Source: an uncultured Eubacteriales bacterium (GTDB lineage Bacteria; Bacillota; Clostridia; Lachnospirales; Lachnospiraceae). Taken from it: a stretch of 36,000 bases of DNA. A program made the translations under genes and the position numbers. The notes below the pieces were generated by a model. The model ran no database searches and had not been told where the DNA came from. It was given only the letters and a program-made list of their open reading frames with translations. The stretch covers positions 1 through 36,000 of the forward strand of contig UQXZ01000014.1 of assembly GCA_900545225.1 (NCBI GenBank), in the 5' to 3' direction. The first letter of the stretch is position 1; each line of letters starts with the position of its first letter. Positions 17,050 through 24,224 of the stretch are shown here, one piece after another.

Positions 17050-18609
17050 TTATTTTGCTGATTTTCTTTTAATAGTCCAAGCAACCGCACATGCACCTGC
17101 TGCCGATATAGCAACTAATGTATAAAGAGGAATAGCTGATGTGTCGCCTGTCTTAGGACTAACAATAGTTGCAGGTTGTACAGCTTTTTCTGTTGCTGTT
17201 TTAGTACCAGTTGTTTCACCGGTTTTTTTGTTCTCTGGCGTATTAGTCCCTTCTGGTTGCATAGCCTTAGGTGTATGTTTCAATACTATTGAATTATAAT
17301 CAATTGTATATCCCGCATCTTTAACTGCAACTTCATCAAACTTGAGTTCTGCTACAGGAAGAGTTGTTACTTCAGTTCCGTCAGCATTATATTTGTCAAC
17401 GCTATACTTATATGTTACCAAATAACGGTTTGCATCATCAGGATCAACTGTTACTTCTATATTAGCAGTTAAAGGTGTGCCACTGTCTTTGCTAACAACA
17501 GCTAACATATTTTTAATCTGCTCAACAGTAGGTCTTACCTTATCTTTATCGTTACCATCATCCCAAGTAATTGCTTGTTTAAATTCTGCTGATGTAAGCT
17601 GAGTCATTATTGTACTATTATTTTCAATTACCATGCTTCCTGTTGAGTCTGTTCCCGGAACAAATCCACTATTAGGTGCACTAAACATTTCACCAACTCC
17701 GCTAATGTCAGCATTTTTGATTATTATCTTAGCACTCTTGTTTCTTATTTCACCTGTAGCAATAAGAGTGCTACCTATATACTTTCCACCGGTTATTGTT
17801 AATTCTCCTACATTTTGAGGAGTATCAATCTGTCCGGGATAAAAAATGGTAGAATGTGTTCCATTTCCCTCAAACTCACCGCTATTAATGATTGTTTTGT
17901 TCCAATTTTCAATTACAACAACATAGTCAGTAGCATCACTATTGTTTACAAACCTACCGCCATTAATAGTTGTTATTCCGCCGTCATCTGTCTTTACAGT
18001 AATAAGTCCGCCTGAGAATAATCCATCATTAATAGTAAGAGTAGGATTAGGAGAGTTCGTTCCGGCAACATATCCTTTCAATGGATCAGTACTATTATAA
18101 TTGTAATATCCATTTACAATGAGACTGGCTCCTTTTTTTCTGGTACTTTCAACACTTCCGCCTTCAATAACCATTTCGCCATGATTAAGAATAGCATAAT
18201 ATGAATTAGCTCCATCGTTTGAACTTGTTATATTAACATTTAAAGTTGTATATCCATTATTATATACGGCTGCATCTTTATTTTGAGCTGCAATCTTACC
18301 ATTATTGATAGAAACTTTTGCTCCAGATTCCACAATGAATGCATGTCCATTTGAAGTAACTGTATTACCTCCGAGATCAATGGTAGTATTACTATCTTTC
18401 TTTATTTCAAAAGAACCTTCTATATCGGCACCAACAACTATTTGATTTGCTTTGTTATCAAGAGCTGTTTTTAATTCAGCTGCAGTTTTTACTGTAACAA
18501 TGTCAGCTAAGGTTGGCGTCATATATGTAAATATAGCACCCGCAAATGTAACTCCTGTTGCTGCTACAGCGGCGGCAACAACTTTTCCTTTTTGTGCGAA
18601 ATTCTTCAT
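17050..18609 (-). CDS. Sortase-anchored surface protein with beta-helix-like repeats
   Basis: A 519-residue secreted protein. The N-terminus (about 1-36) is a signal peptide ending in PTLA. Residues about 40-330 are rich in short strands such as TTINGGRFVNNS, MVIEGGSVES and LTINDGLFSGG, typical of right-handed beta-helix (pectate-lyase-like) folds. After a Thr/Pro/Glu-rich linker comes SPKTGD (484-489), a membrane segment (about 495-512) and the basic tail KRKSAK: a cell-wall sorting signal of the Lachnospiraceae type. No catalytic residues were recognised, so adhesin or substrate-binding is a guess. It is a single gene with its own terminator. The start at 18609 has AAAGGAATG upstream. Confidence 0.85.
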   Translation of the reverse strand: MKNFAQKGKVVAAAVAATGVTFAGAIFTYMTPTLADIVTVKTAAELKTALDNKANQIVVGADIEGSFEIKKDSNTTIDLGGNTVTSNGHAFIVESGAKVSINNGKIAAQNKDAAVYNNGYTTLNVNITSSNDGANSYYAILNHGEMVIEGGSVESTRKKGASLIVNGYYNYNSTDPLKGYVAGTNSPNPTLTINDGLFSGGLITVKTDDGGITTINGGRFVNNSDATDYVVVIENWNKTIINSGEFEGNGTHSTIFYPGQIDTPQNVGELTITGGKYIGSTLIATGEIRNKSAKIIIKNADISGVGEMFSAPNSGFVPGTDSTGSMVIENNSTIMTQLTSAEFKQAITWDDGNDKDKVRPTVEQIKNMLAVVSKDSGTPLTANIEVTVDPDDANRYLVTYKYSVDKYNADGTEVTTLPVAELKFDEVAVKDAGYTIDYNSIVLKHTPKAMQPEGTNTPENKKTGETTGTKTATEKAVQPATIVSPKTGDTSAIPLYTLVAISAAGACAVAWTIKRKSAK

Positions 18610-18669
18610 ACTTTCACATTCCTTTCATACATTACCAAAAAAACAAAAAGACAATTAAATTTTTATTTT

Positions 18670-18721
18670 GTACCGACCCCAAAAGTTAGACTCAAAAATC
18701 TAACTTTGAGGGGTCACCTCA
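18670..18721. mobile_element. IS3-type end remnant, hairpin form
   Basis: GTACC precedes GACCCCAAAAGTTAGA (18675-18690), whose inverted partner TCTAACTTTGAGGGGTC lies at 18699-18715; the arms differ by a small bulge. The inner arm recurs at 31-54. This is the layout I recall for left ends of IS150-group IS3 elements, but no transposase follows on the plus side. It is a solo end or MITE-like remnant in the 436-bp gap between the surface protein and niaR. Confidence 0.5.
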
Positions 18722-18887
18722 TTAACTGTCTTAATTTTAATATTTATTTAATATTTCTTCAATTTTTTTATTTTTACTTATTCTTTATTTTTTTATCTTT
18801 ATTTTGCAAAATCTTAATTATTTTATTATTCACATAATCTTAAATATCTTATAAATATAAAACTGAAGCTTCTAAAGTATATCTGAA

Positions 18888-18920
18888 TACCAACACCAAA
18901 AAGTTGAGCCTAAAAATCTA
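18888..18920. mobile_element. Diverged second copy of the IS3-type end
   Basis: TACCAACACCAAAAAGTTGA and then GCCTAAAAATCTAA align with the copy at 18671-18702 in the same orientation, with several substitutions and loss of the inner GGGGTC arm. It appears to be an older, decayed copy about 220 bp away. Confidence 0.4.
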
Positions 18921-19010
18921 ATAATTAAAGGCACTTAACTGCAGTGCATATTAAGCTGTTTTAATGAGTTCTTGTACCTTTTGATTGTTTGTACTTACTC
19001 AAATAATCAA

Positions 19011-19040
19011 AAACGGAGCATCCCAAATAAAATGCCCCGA
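19011..19040 (-). terminator. niaR terminator
   Basis: CGGGGCAT and ATGCTCCG (minus strand) form an 8-bp stem with one G-U pair, followed by TTTTTGATT. It is 5 bp past the niaR stop. Confidence 0.85.
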
Positions 19041-19045
19041 TAATA

Positions 19046-19564
19046 TTATTGTCTTATTACAATACCCACATCATATAGTTTCTTTTCTATACAATCAAAT
19101 ATTTCTTTACTCTTACAACCGATACGAGGCATATGCTCCCCATCCGTAAGACTACTGATAGGCGTTGCACTTTTATTATCTGAAACTTTTTTCAAAAAAA
19201 CATCCACATCATATCGTGACGATAGTTCAAGCATTCCCGTCAATTCTCCATATATTGCATGTTCTATACTTACATCTATAACTATACCTCCCATATCTAC
19301 AATCGTATACAATTCTTCTTGTAAGCGATCATCTCCATGGTTACAAATCAGTATTCCGACATATCTATTCCCTTCAAATGCTCTGTCCGTAAGCACATAT
19401 CCTCTAGATGTAGCTGTAATATCTGTTCCGGACGCACGCAAAATGGCAATATCTCCCACAACACTCTGTCTGCTTACATTGAGCTGTCTTGCTATAAAGG
19501 AAGCAGAAATCGGTCCATTTGCATTATTTAATAATTCTAAAACAATTGTTTTTCTATCACTCAT
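19046..19564 (-). CDS. niaR: NiaR-type niacin-responsive repressor (HTH_11 plus 3H domain)
   Basis: A 172-residue regulator. Residues about 1-65 form an HTH_11 winged helix (ISASFIARQLNVSRQSVVGD). Residues about 70-172 form a 3H domain, recognised by the conserved His segments ICNHGDDRL, SIEHAIYGEL and DGEHMPR. NiaR represses NAD salvage, niacin transport and de novo NAD genes in Firmicutes with nicotinic acid as corepressor. No target gene lies in this window, so it probably acts elsewhere. The start at 19564 has AGGAGAAG upstream. Its leader is a series of 57-bp repeats, which is not a usual feature of niaR. Confidence 0.9.
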   Translation of the reverse strand: MSDRKTIVLELLNNANGPISASFIARQLNVSRQSVVGDIAILRASGTDITATSRGYVLTDRAFEGNRYVGILICNHGDDRLQEELYTIVDMGGIVIDVSIEHAIYGELTGMLELSSRYDVDVFLKKVSDNKSATPISSLTDGEHMPRIGCKSKEIFDCIEKKLYDVGIVIRQ

Positions 19565-19578
19565 ATTTCTTCTCCTAT

Positions 19579-19782
19579 ATTATGGCAAATCTAATAATGT
19601 CATACTCCCTTGATCATATTATTTAGTCTACTCCTCATTATGGCAGCATGATAATGTCATACTTTCATTATCATGTATTTTAGTCTACTAACCATCATGT
19701 CAACCTAATAATAACATACTCTTGTAAATCCTTATTTTAGTCTGCTTACCATTATGTCTGTCTAATAACCTCATACTCTCAC
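19579..19782 (-). repeat. 57-bp tandem repeats (about 3.5 copies) forming the niaR leader
   Basis: Units start at 19579 (58 bp), 19637 (57), 19694 (57) and 19751 (partial, about 32). Shared plus-strand blocks are ATTATG, CTAATAATGTCATACTC and TATTTTAGTCTACT. In minus-strand RNA each full unit can fold into an 8-10 bp hairpin around a GAGTATGA-type loop. Unit 2 has CATGATAATG/CATTATCATG where the others have CTAA..TAA/TTATTAG-type arms, so pairing is kept while sequence changes. The array lies between the predicted promoter and the niaR ribosome site. Confidence 0.85.
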
Positions 19783-19811
19783 AACTTCTAAATATGGGAT
19801 AATTCCTAATA

Positions 19812-19840
19812 AATATAAATCTGATTTTAATTATAATCAA
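19812..19840 (-). promoter_or_regulatory. Predicted niaR promoter
   Basis: TTGATT (19835-19840), 17-base spacer and TATATT (19812-19817) on the minus strand. The transcript would start near 19805, giving a leader of about 240 bases that contains the repeat array. Confidence 0.55.
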
Positions 19841-19887
19841 AATCAAACAATAAATCACCTTTAGCATCTTACTATTTATTATTTGAC

Positions 19888-19977
19888 AAAAAACATGACC
19901 ACCCAATTGATATGTACCCTCCTCACTGGTTTGTCCAGCAAAGAGGGTACATACAATTTAACAGGGGGCATGTTTTT
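19888..19977. repeat. 90-bp long palindrome
   Basis: AAAAAACATG (19888-19897) faces CATGTTTTT (19969-19977). Inside, TATGTACCCTC (19911-19921) pairs perfectly with GAGGGTACATA (19943-19953), with CAATT/AATTG extensions, and CTGG/CCAG near the centre. T-runs leave in both directions, so it can end transcription both ways. It may be a MITE or an IS end. No reading frame lies inside. Confidence 0.7.
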
Positions 19978-19985
19978 ACTTAATA

Positions 19986-20126
19986 TTAGGCTTCTTTAAC
20001 CATCTGTGCAATTTTTGCTTTAGCTTTCTTACTCTTTAAAACTGCCTTTCTCAATCTTAAGATAACATAGCTGGCATATATCACCGTATATACGATAATC
20101 TCAGTCATATAATTAATCTGATCCAT
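19986..20126 (-). CDS. Small ORF, possible membrane peptide
   Basis: A 46-residue reading frame, MDQINYMTEIIVYTVIYASY at the start, then VILRLRKAVL and a Lys/Ala-rich end (KSKKAKAKIAQMVKEA). It has one hydrophobic segment (about 8-24) and a strongly basic tail, a shape shared by small membrane peptides and type I toxins. No good Shine-Dalgarno is visible before either Met1 or Met7, and it overlaps the OrfA stub by a few codons. It may be a chance frame in IS-derived DNA. I do not recognise a family. Confidence 0.3.
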   Translation of the reverse strand: MDQINYMTEIIVYTVIYASYVILRLRKAVLKSKKAKAKIAQMVKEA

Positions 20127-20256
20127 ATTTTTTTCGATTATTATGCCATCCGGATAATCTGTAGTAAGGAATCCCCAAGTGGAGAGTGGCAGCCTTTACT
20201 CCGATCTCATCGGAAAGCTTTACAGCTTCTTCTTTAAATGTTTTGTCGTATTGCAT
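20113..20256 (-). pseudogene. IS3-family transposase OrfA stub
   Basis: A 47-residue frame: MQYDKTFKEEAVKLSDEIG, then VKAATLHLGIPYYRLSGWHNNRKKYGSD. It matches the N-terminal helix-turn-helix of IS3-family OrfA proteins (KTFKEEAVKL..G......LGIPYYTLSGW pattern). The rest of OrfA and all of OrfB are missing. GGAAGGTGAG precedes the start and lies in a hairpin (20261-20301). The element seems to have inserted in the lysR gene to the right. Confidence 0.75.
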
Positions 20257-20260
20257 TTTT

Positions 20261-20301
20261 CTCACCTTCCTATGCTTTGATAATATCATAGATTTGGTGA
20301 G
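20261..20301 (-). promoter_or_regulatory. Hairpin covering the OrfA ribosome site
   Basis: In minus-strand RNA CTCACC..CTATG pairs with CATAG..GGTGAG. The GGAAGGTGAG ribosome site is in the 3' arm. Such hairpins near IS ends protect against transposase expression from outside transcription (known for several IS families); its role here is inferred. Confidence 0.55.
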
Positions 20302-20311
20302 TTTTACGACT

Positions 20312-20506
20312 CTACTTTAATGCTACCACTCCAGTTGGTATTATTCCGGATCTTTTCCTATCTAATAGCTTACATGACAATTCTTCCTCCAATGACTTTA
20401 TACGCTTACTTATTTGTGAAACTGACACAAATAGATTTTTTGCTGCATCATTAAAACTTCCTGTATCAATAACATAAACAAAAGCCTGCAATTGTCTTAT
20501 ATCCAT
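20312..20506 (-). pseudogene. LysR-family regulator, truncated after the DNA-binding domain
   Basis: A 64-residue frame containing a complete LysR helix-turn-helix: MDIRQLQAFVYVIDTGSFND, AAKNLFVSVSQISKRIKSLE, then EELSCKLLDRKRSGIIPT. LysR proteins are normally about 290-300 residues; here the sequence leaves the family after IIPT and stops eight codons later. The break coincides with the presumed left end of the IS3-type element. The effector domain is not found downstream. The upstream region has inverted sequences TACCACC and GGTGGTA around the start, as expected for LysR autoregulation. Confidence 0.8.
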
Positions 20507-20650
20507 ATACCACCCCCGATAGATTTTATCTAAGAATAGATTATATAGGTGGTAATACGTTTCTTAATCCGTTATAGGGGGATAATATGATTTCTTTTTA
20601 GGAAAATAACAAATTATTTCTCATTAAAAAATGTCGTCTCTATAATTAAC

Positions 20651-20690
20651 ATTTTTAAAAAAAAAAGAGACTGCTGCTGCAGTCTCTAAA
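20651..20690 (-). terminator. Terminator of the leuC-leuD-thrC-radical SAM transcript
   Basis: AGAGACTGC and GCAGTCTCT form a perfect 9-bp stem with a 4-base loop (20666-20687), followed on the minus strand by ten T. It lies about 100 bp past the radical SAM stop. The AT-rich 20691-20787 gap holds no gene. Confidence 0.9.
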
Positions 20691-20787
20691 AATTATGAAC
20701 TAAAATATTAACTAAATTATTAATTTAATCTACATAATATCAATATGTAATATATAAACCGAAATCAAAATTTAAAACAATTCTTGT

Positions 20788-22173
20788 TCAATTATATTTA
20801 TTTTTTACATGATGACCAGCATTCCAAAGCTTGTCAGCTGTGTCATTCCAGTCTGCAGCATAATGTTCACATTTGCCGCAAAGATTCTCAACTGTCTCAG
20901 GTGACTGTAAGTCTGTAGACTTAGCACCTGTCTCATGAACCATTTGAATAAGCTTTTCAGGATTTTCAAGCATAGGACATGGCTTTAAGTGGTTAGGGTT
21001 AAATGGCTGGTTAGCCTTATAAGCCTTGAATAATGGCTGCTTTAAGCAGTCAAGTAAGCTCATGTCATGAATATTGGCTGATGAATAATGGATAAATACA
21101 CAAGGTTCCACATCACCATTTGGATTGATGTGACAGTAATATTTACCACCTGCAACACAACCTGAAACATACTCACCGTCATTCTGGAAGTCAACGGCGA
21201 TAATAGGCTTTCCACCTTCACCTGCTCTGATTTCTCTGACTCTGTGATACATATACTCTCTCTGTTCAGGTGTGAGTAAAAGATCTGTAGAGGCATCATT
21301 TCCAACAGGCATGTAATGGAAATACCATGTATACTTAACACCCTTAGAAATAATCATATCAAGGAATTCATCTGATGTTACTGTCTTATAGTTAGAGCTT
21401 GTGTAACAGATAGATGTGCCAAAGAGAAGCTTATGCTTCTTCATTGTATCCATAGCGTGCATTACCTTCTGGAATACACCCTTTCCTCTTCTAAGATCAT
21501 TAACTTCTTCAAATCCCTCAAGAGAGATAGAAGGAGCAATATTTCCTAATCTTACAACCTCTTCACAGAATGCGTCATCAATAAGAGTACCGTTAGTAAA
21601 GATATGGAATGAACTGTATGGATGAGCCTCCGCAAGCTTAAGAATGTCTGCTTTACGGATAAGTGGCTCACCACCTGTCATAAGCCATGCATAAATACCT
21701 AACTCTTCACCCTCTGTGATGATTCTGTCGAGTTCTTTGTAAGAAAGCTGGATTAAATGGCCATATTCGGCTGACCAACATCCTGTACACTTTAAGTTAC
21801 ATGCGCTTGTAGGATCTACAAGAATAATCCATGGAATGTTGATGTCATGTTTCTTCTTCATATCCTGTGCGATACGGAAACCTCTGTATCCGGCTTCGTA
21901 TGCTGTATTAAGAGCTTTTGCCTTAATAATGTTAGGATGTACATCGTTAAGTAAGTTGTCTATGTACTTCATCCACTTGCTGTCCGGCTTTGAACTGAAA
22001 CCAAACATTTCATATGTAGCTGAACCCCAAATGTCATACATAGTCTTTTTTACAAGATCTACAAGCTGCTTGATAGCCTTTGTCCTATCAGAATTTGAAT
22101 GTTTGATAACTGAATCGAGAATCGCTTCAAACATTTTTCTTTGTGCCTTGTGAGCAAAATCTATTTTGGCCAT
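20788..22173 (-). CDS. Radical SAM protein with SPASM-like C-terminus (copy 1)
   Basis: A 461-residue protein. A helical N-terminal region (about 1-115) starts MAKIDFAHKAQRKMFEAILD. The radical SAM core has Cys125, Cys129 and Cys132 (SACNLKCTGCW) for the 4Fe-4S cluster and MTGGEPLIRK for SAM binding. The C-terminal part has further Cys (GGKYYCHINPNGDVEPC, KPCPMLENPEKL, NLCGKCEHYA), suggesting one or two auxiliary clusters. The substrate is unknown to me. It follows thrC by 34 bp with GAGG before the start, so it looks like the last gene of a leuC-leuD-thrC operon. A close paralog lies at 29086-30501. Confidence 0.85.
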   Translation of the reverse strand: MAKIDFAHKAQRKMFEAILDSVIKHSNSDRTKAIKQLVDLVKKTMYDIWGSATYEMFGFSSKPDSKWMKYIDNLLNDVHPNIIKAKALNTAYEAGYRGFRIAQDMKKKHDINIPWIILVDPTSACNLKCTGCWSAEYGHLIQLSYKELDRIITEGEELGIYAWLMTGGEPLIRKADILKLAEAHPYSSFHIFTNGTLIDDAFCEEVVRLGNIAPSISLEGFEEVNDLRRGKGVFQKVMHAMDTMKKHKLLFGTSICYTSSNYKTVTSDEFLDMIISKGVKYTWYFHYMPVGNDASTDLLLTPEQREYMYHRVREIRAGEGGKPIIAVDFQNDGEYVSGCVAGGKYYCHINPNGDVEPCVFIHYSSANIHDMSLLDCLKQPLFKAYKANQPFNPNHLKPCPMLENPEKLIQMVHETGAKSTDLQSPETVENLCGKCEHYAADWNDTADKLWNAGHHVKNKYN

Positions 22174-22207
22174 TGTATGTCCTCGTAATAAATCTGTTAT
22201 GTGTTAA

Positions 22208-23689
22208 TTAGATACCTAAAATGTCACATACTTCTTCTTTCATCTTATCTGCAGCACAGATTCTCTTGTGAAGAATTGGTGCTGTAATAATTTCTGATAC
22301 GGCCTTAGGAATTGGTACACCAGATAATTTCTCTAATTCATTTACCAATTCGAAATCATCTTCATCAGCATGTTTTGGATCAATAGCTTCCATAACGCTC
22401 TTTGTGAACTTATATGGGCTTGCTGTTGAATCTACAACTGTAGGAGTCTTATCTCCTGTTTCAGCAACATACTTATTGTAAACTGCTACTGCAACTGCTG
22501 TATGAGTATCAAGAACATAGTGCTCGTTCTCAAATACAGTCTTGATTGTAGTCTTATCTTCATCTTCTGTTGCATAACCGCCGTAGAACTCGTCTGCATT
22601 TGCAAAACTGTCAGCAGCAACGCTGTAAACACCTTCTTTTGAAAGAGATTCCATATATTCCTTAGTTAATTCAGAATTTCTGCCTGTAATGAAATATATT
22701 AATCTTTCAAGGTTACTTGAAACTAAGATATCCATAGATGGTGAAGATGTAAGGATAAATTCTCTGTTTCTATCGTATGTTCCGTTCTGGAAGAAGTCGT
22801 ATAATACCTTATTCTCATTTGAAGCACAGATAAGCTTGTTAACAGGAAGTCCCATTTCCTTTGCATAGTATGCAGCAAGGATATTTCCGAAGTTACCTGT
22901 AGGAACTACGAAGTTAACCTTGTCGCCACTCTTAATCTTACCGTTCTTTAAGAGTGTCTTGTATGAATAGAAATAGTAAACAACCTGTGGAACTAATCTA
23001 CCAATGTTAATTGAGTTTGCTGATGAGAACTGATATCCGTTCTGGTTCATTTTCTCTGCAAGTGCCTTATCATTAAAGATTCTCTTAACACCAGTCTGAG
23101 CGTCATCAAAGTTACCTTCGATTCCTACTACGTGAGTGTTCTTTCCTTCCTGTGTAAGCATCTGCTGCTTCTGAATTGGGCTGACACCGTCTTTTGGATA
23201 AAATACGATAATACTTGTACCCGGAACATCAGCAAATCCAGCAAGAGCTGCCTTTCCTGTATCACCTGATGTAGCTGTAAGAATAACAATTTCATTTTTT
23301 ACGTCGTTCTTCTTAGCAGATACCTGCATAAGATATGGAAGAATTGATAATGCCATATCCTTAAATGCGATAGTCTTACCGTGGAAAAGCTCTAAAATAT
23401 ATTCATCTTTAAGTTCAACAAGCGGAGCAATCTCCTCTGTGTCAAACTTTTTGTCATATGCGCTATTGATGCAGTACATTAACTCTTCTTCTGTAAAGTC
23501 AGTAAAGAACTGCTTCATAACTTCATATGCAACTTCCTGATAGCTCATATCTACAAGAGCATCAAGAGATACACCAAGCTTAGGCATTACCTCAGGCACG
23601 AATAAACCGCCGTCATGTGATAATCCCTGTAAAATAGCTTTTGATGCGCTTAGGCTTACCTTATTATCTCTGGTACTTGTATAATTCAT
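22208..23689 (-). CDS. thrC: Threonine synthase
   Basis: A 493-residue PLP enzyme converting O-phosphohomoserine to threonine. The N-terminus MNYTSTRDNKVSLSASKAIL and HDGGLFVPE are typical of the long (E. coli/yeast-like) class, and the PLP Lys lies in GKTIAFKDMALSILPYLM. TSGDTGKAAL and VPTGNFGNILAAYYAKEMG are the phosphate-binding and fold motifs. The start was placed at 23689, with GGAGGAATTT upstream, rather than the in-frame Met at 23734. It lies 31 bp after leuD and is probably in the same operon. Confidence 0.96.
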   Translation of the reverse strand: MNYTSTRDNKVSLSASKAILQGLSHDGGLFVPEVMPKLGVSLDALVDMSYQEVAYEVMKQFFTDFTEEELMYCINSAYDKKFDTEEIAPLVELKDEYILELFHGKTIAFKDMALSILPYLMQVSAKKNDVKNEIVILTATSGDTGKAALAGFADVPGTSIIVFYPKDGVSPIQKQQMLTQEGKNTHVVGIEGNFDDAQTGVKRIFNDKALAEKMNQNGYQFSSANSINIGRLVPQVVYYFYSYKTLLKNGKIKSGDKVNFVVPTGNFGNILAAYYAKEMGLPVNKLICASNENKVLYDFFQNGTYDRNREFILTSSPSMDILVSSNLERLIYFITGRNSELTKEYMESLSKEGVYSVAADSFANADEFYGGYATEDEDKTTIKTVFENEHYVLDTHTAVAVAVYNKYVAETGDKTPTVVDSTASPYKFTKSVMEAIDPKHADEDDFELVNELEKLSGVPIPKAVSEIITAPILHKRICAADKMKEEVCDILGI

Positions 23690-23720
23690 AAATTCCTCCG
23701 ATGGTATTAAATACGGTATC

Positions 23721-24209
23721 TTACTTATTGGCATTAATGTAATTGATTAAACCTTCTGCATTGATGATCTTCTGCATAAACGGTGGAAAAGCCTGTCCCT
23801 TATATGTCTTGCCTGTTGTCTTGTCAGTGATGATACCTGAATCAAAATCAACTTCTACCTCATCACCTTCTTTGATCTCCCTTGAAGCCTCTGGGCATTC
23901 CATAATAGGAAGACCAATATTTATAGAATTTCTGTAGAATATTCTCGCAAATGTCTCTGCGATTACACAGCTGATTCCTGATGCCTTAATTGCGATTGGA
24001 GCGTGCTCTCTTGAAGATCCACATCCAAAGTTCTTTCCGCCGACCATAATGTCGCCTTTTTTAACTTTATTAACAAAATCTTTGTCAATATCTTCCATAC
24101 AATGTAATGCAAGTTCTGCTGGATCTGATGAATTAAGATATCTTGCAGGAATAATAACGTCTGTATCTACATTGTCACCATATTTTATAGCGTAACCTTT
24201 TGCTTCCAT
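23721..24209 (-). CDS. leuD: 3-isopropylmalate dehydratase small subunit
   Basis: A 162-residue LeuD/HacB-type protein. GDNVDTDVIIPARYLN at the N-terminus and GKNFGCGSSREHAPIAIKASG in the middle are the family signatures. It partners with the large subunit encoded 15 bp upstream to isomerise 2-isopropylmalate (and, in the citramalate route, citramalate). The short length is typical of the archaeal/clostridial small-subunit class rather than the ~200-residue enterobacterial LeuD. Confidence 0.93.
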   Translation of the reverse strand: MEAKGYAIKYGDNVDTDVIIPARYLNSSDPAELALHCMEDIDKDFVNKVKKGDIMVGGKNFGCGSSREHAPIAIKASGISCVIAETFARIFYRNSINIGLPIMECPEASREIKEGDEVEVDFDSGIITDKTTGKTYKGQAFPPFMQKIINAEGLINYINANK

Positions 24210-24224
24210 TAGCTCCTCCTACTA

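Noticed and set aside
18592..18837. Plus-strand 81-residue ORF in the surface protein/niaR gap
   Set aside because: Phe/Leu/Ile-rich translation of AT-rich DNA across an IS end; no ribosome site or family.
19579..19782. CRISPR array
   Set aside because: The 57-bp units are alike over most of their length with only about 12 variable bases, and they diverge by substitutions; there are no unique spacers and no cas genes nearby.
19700..19906. 68-residue minus-strand ORF upstream of niaR
   Set aside because: It runs through the repeat array and promoter, has low-complexity Ile/Arg-rich text and no ribosome site.
20788..22173. Radical SAM gene as a RiPP-maturing enzyme
   Set aside because: No precursor-peptide frame, peptidase or dedicated exporter is adjacent; the neighbours are amino-acid biosynthesis genes and the paralog is also alone.
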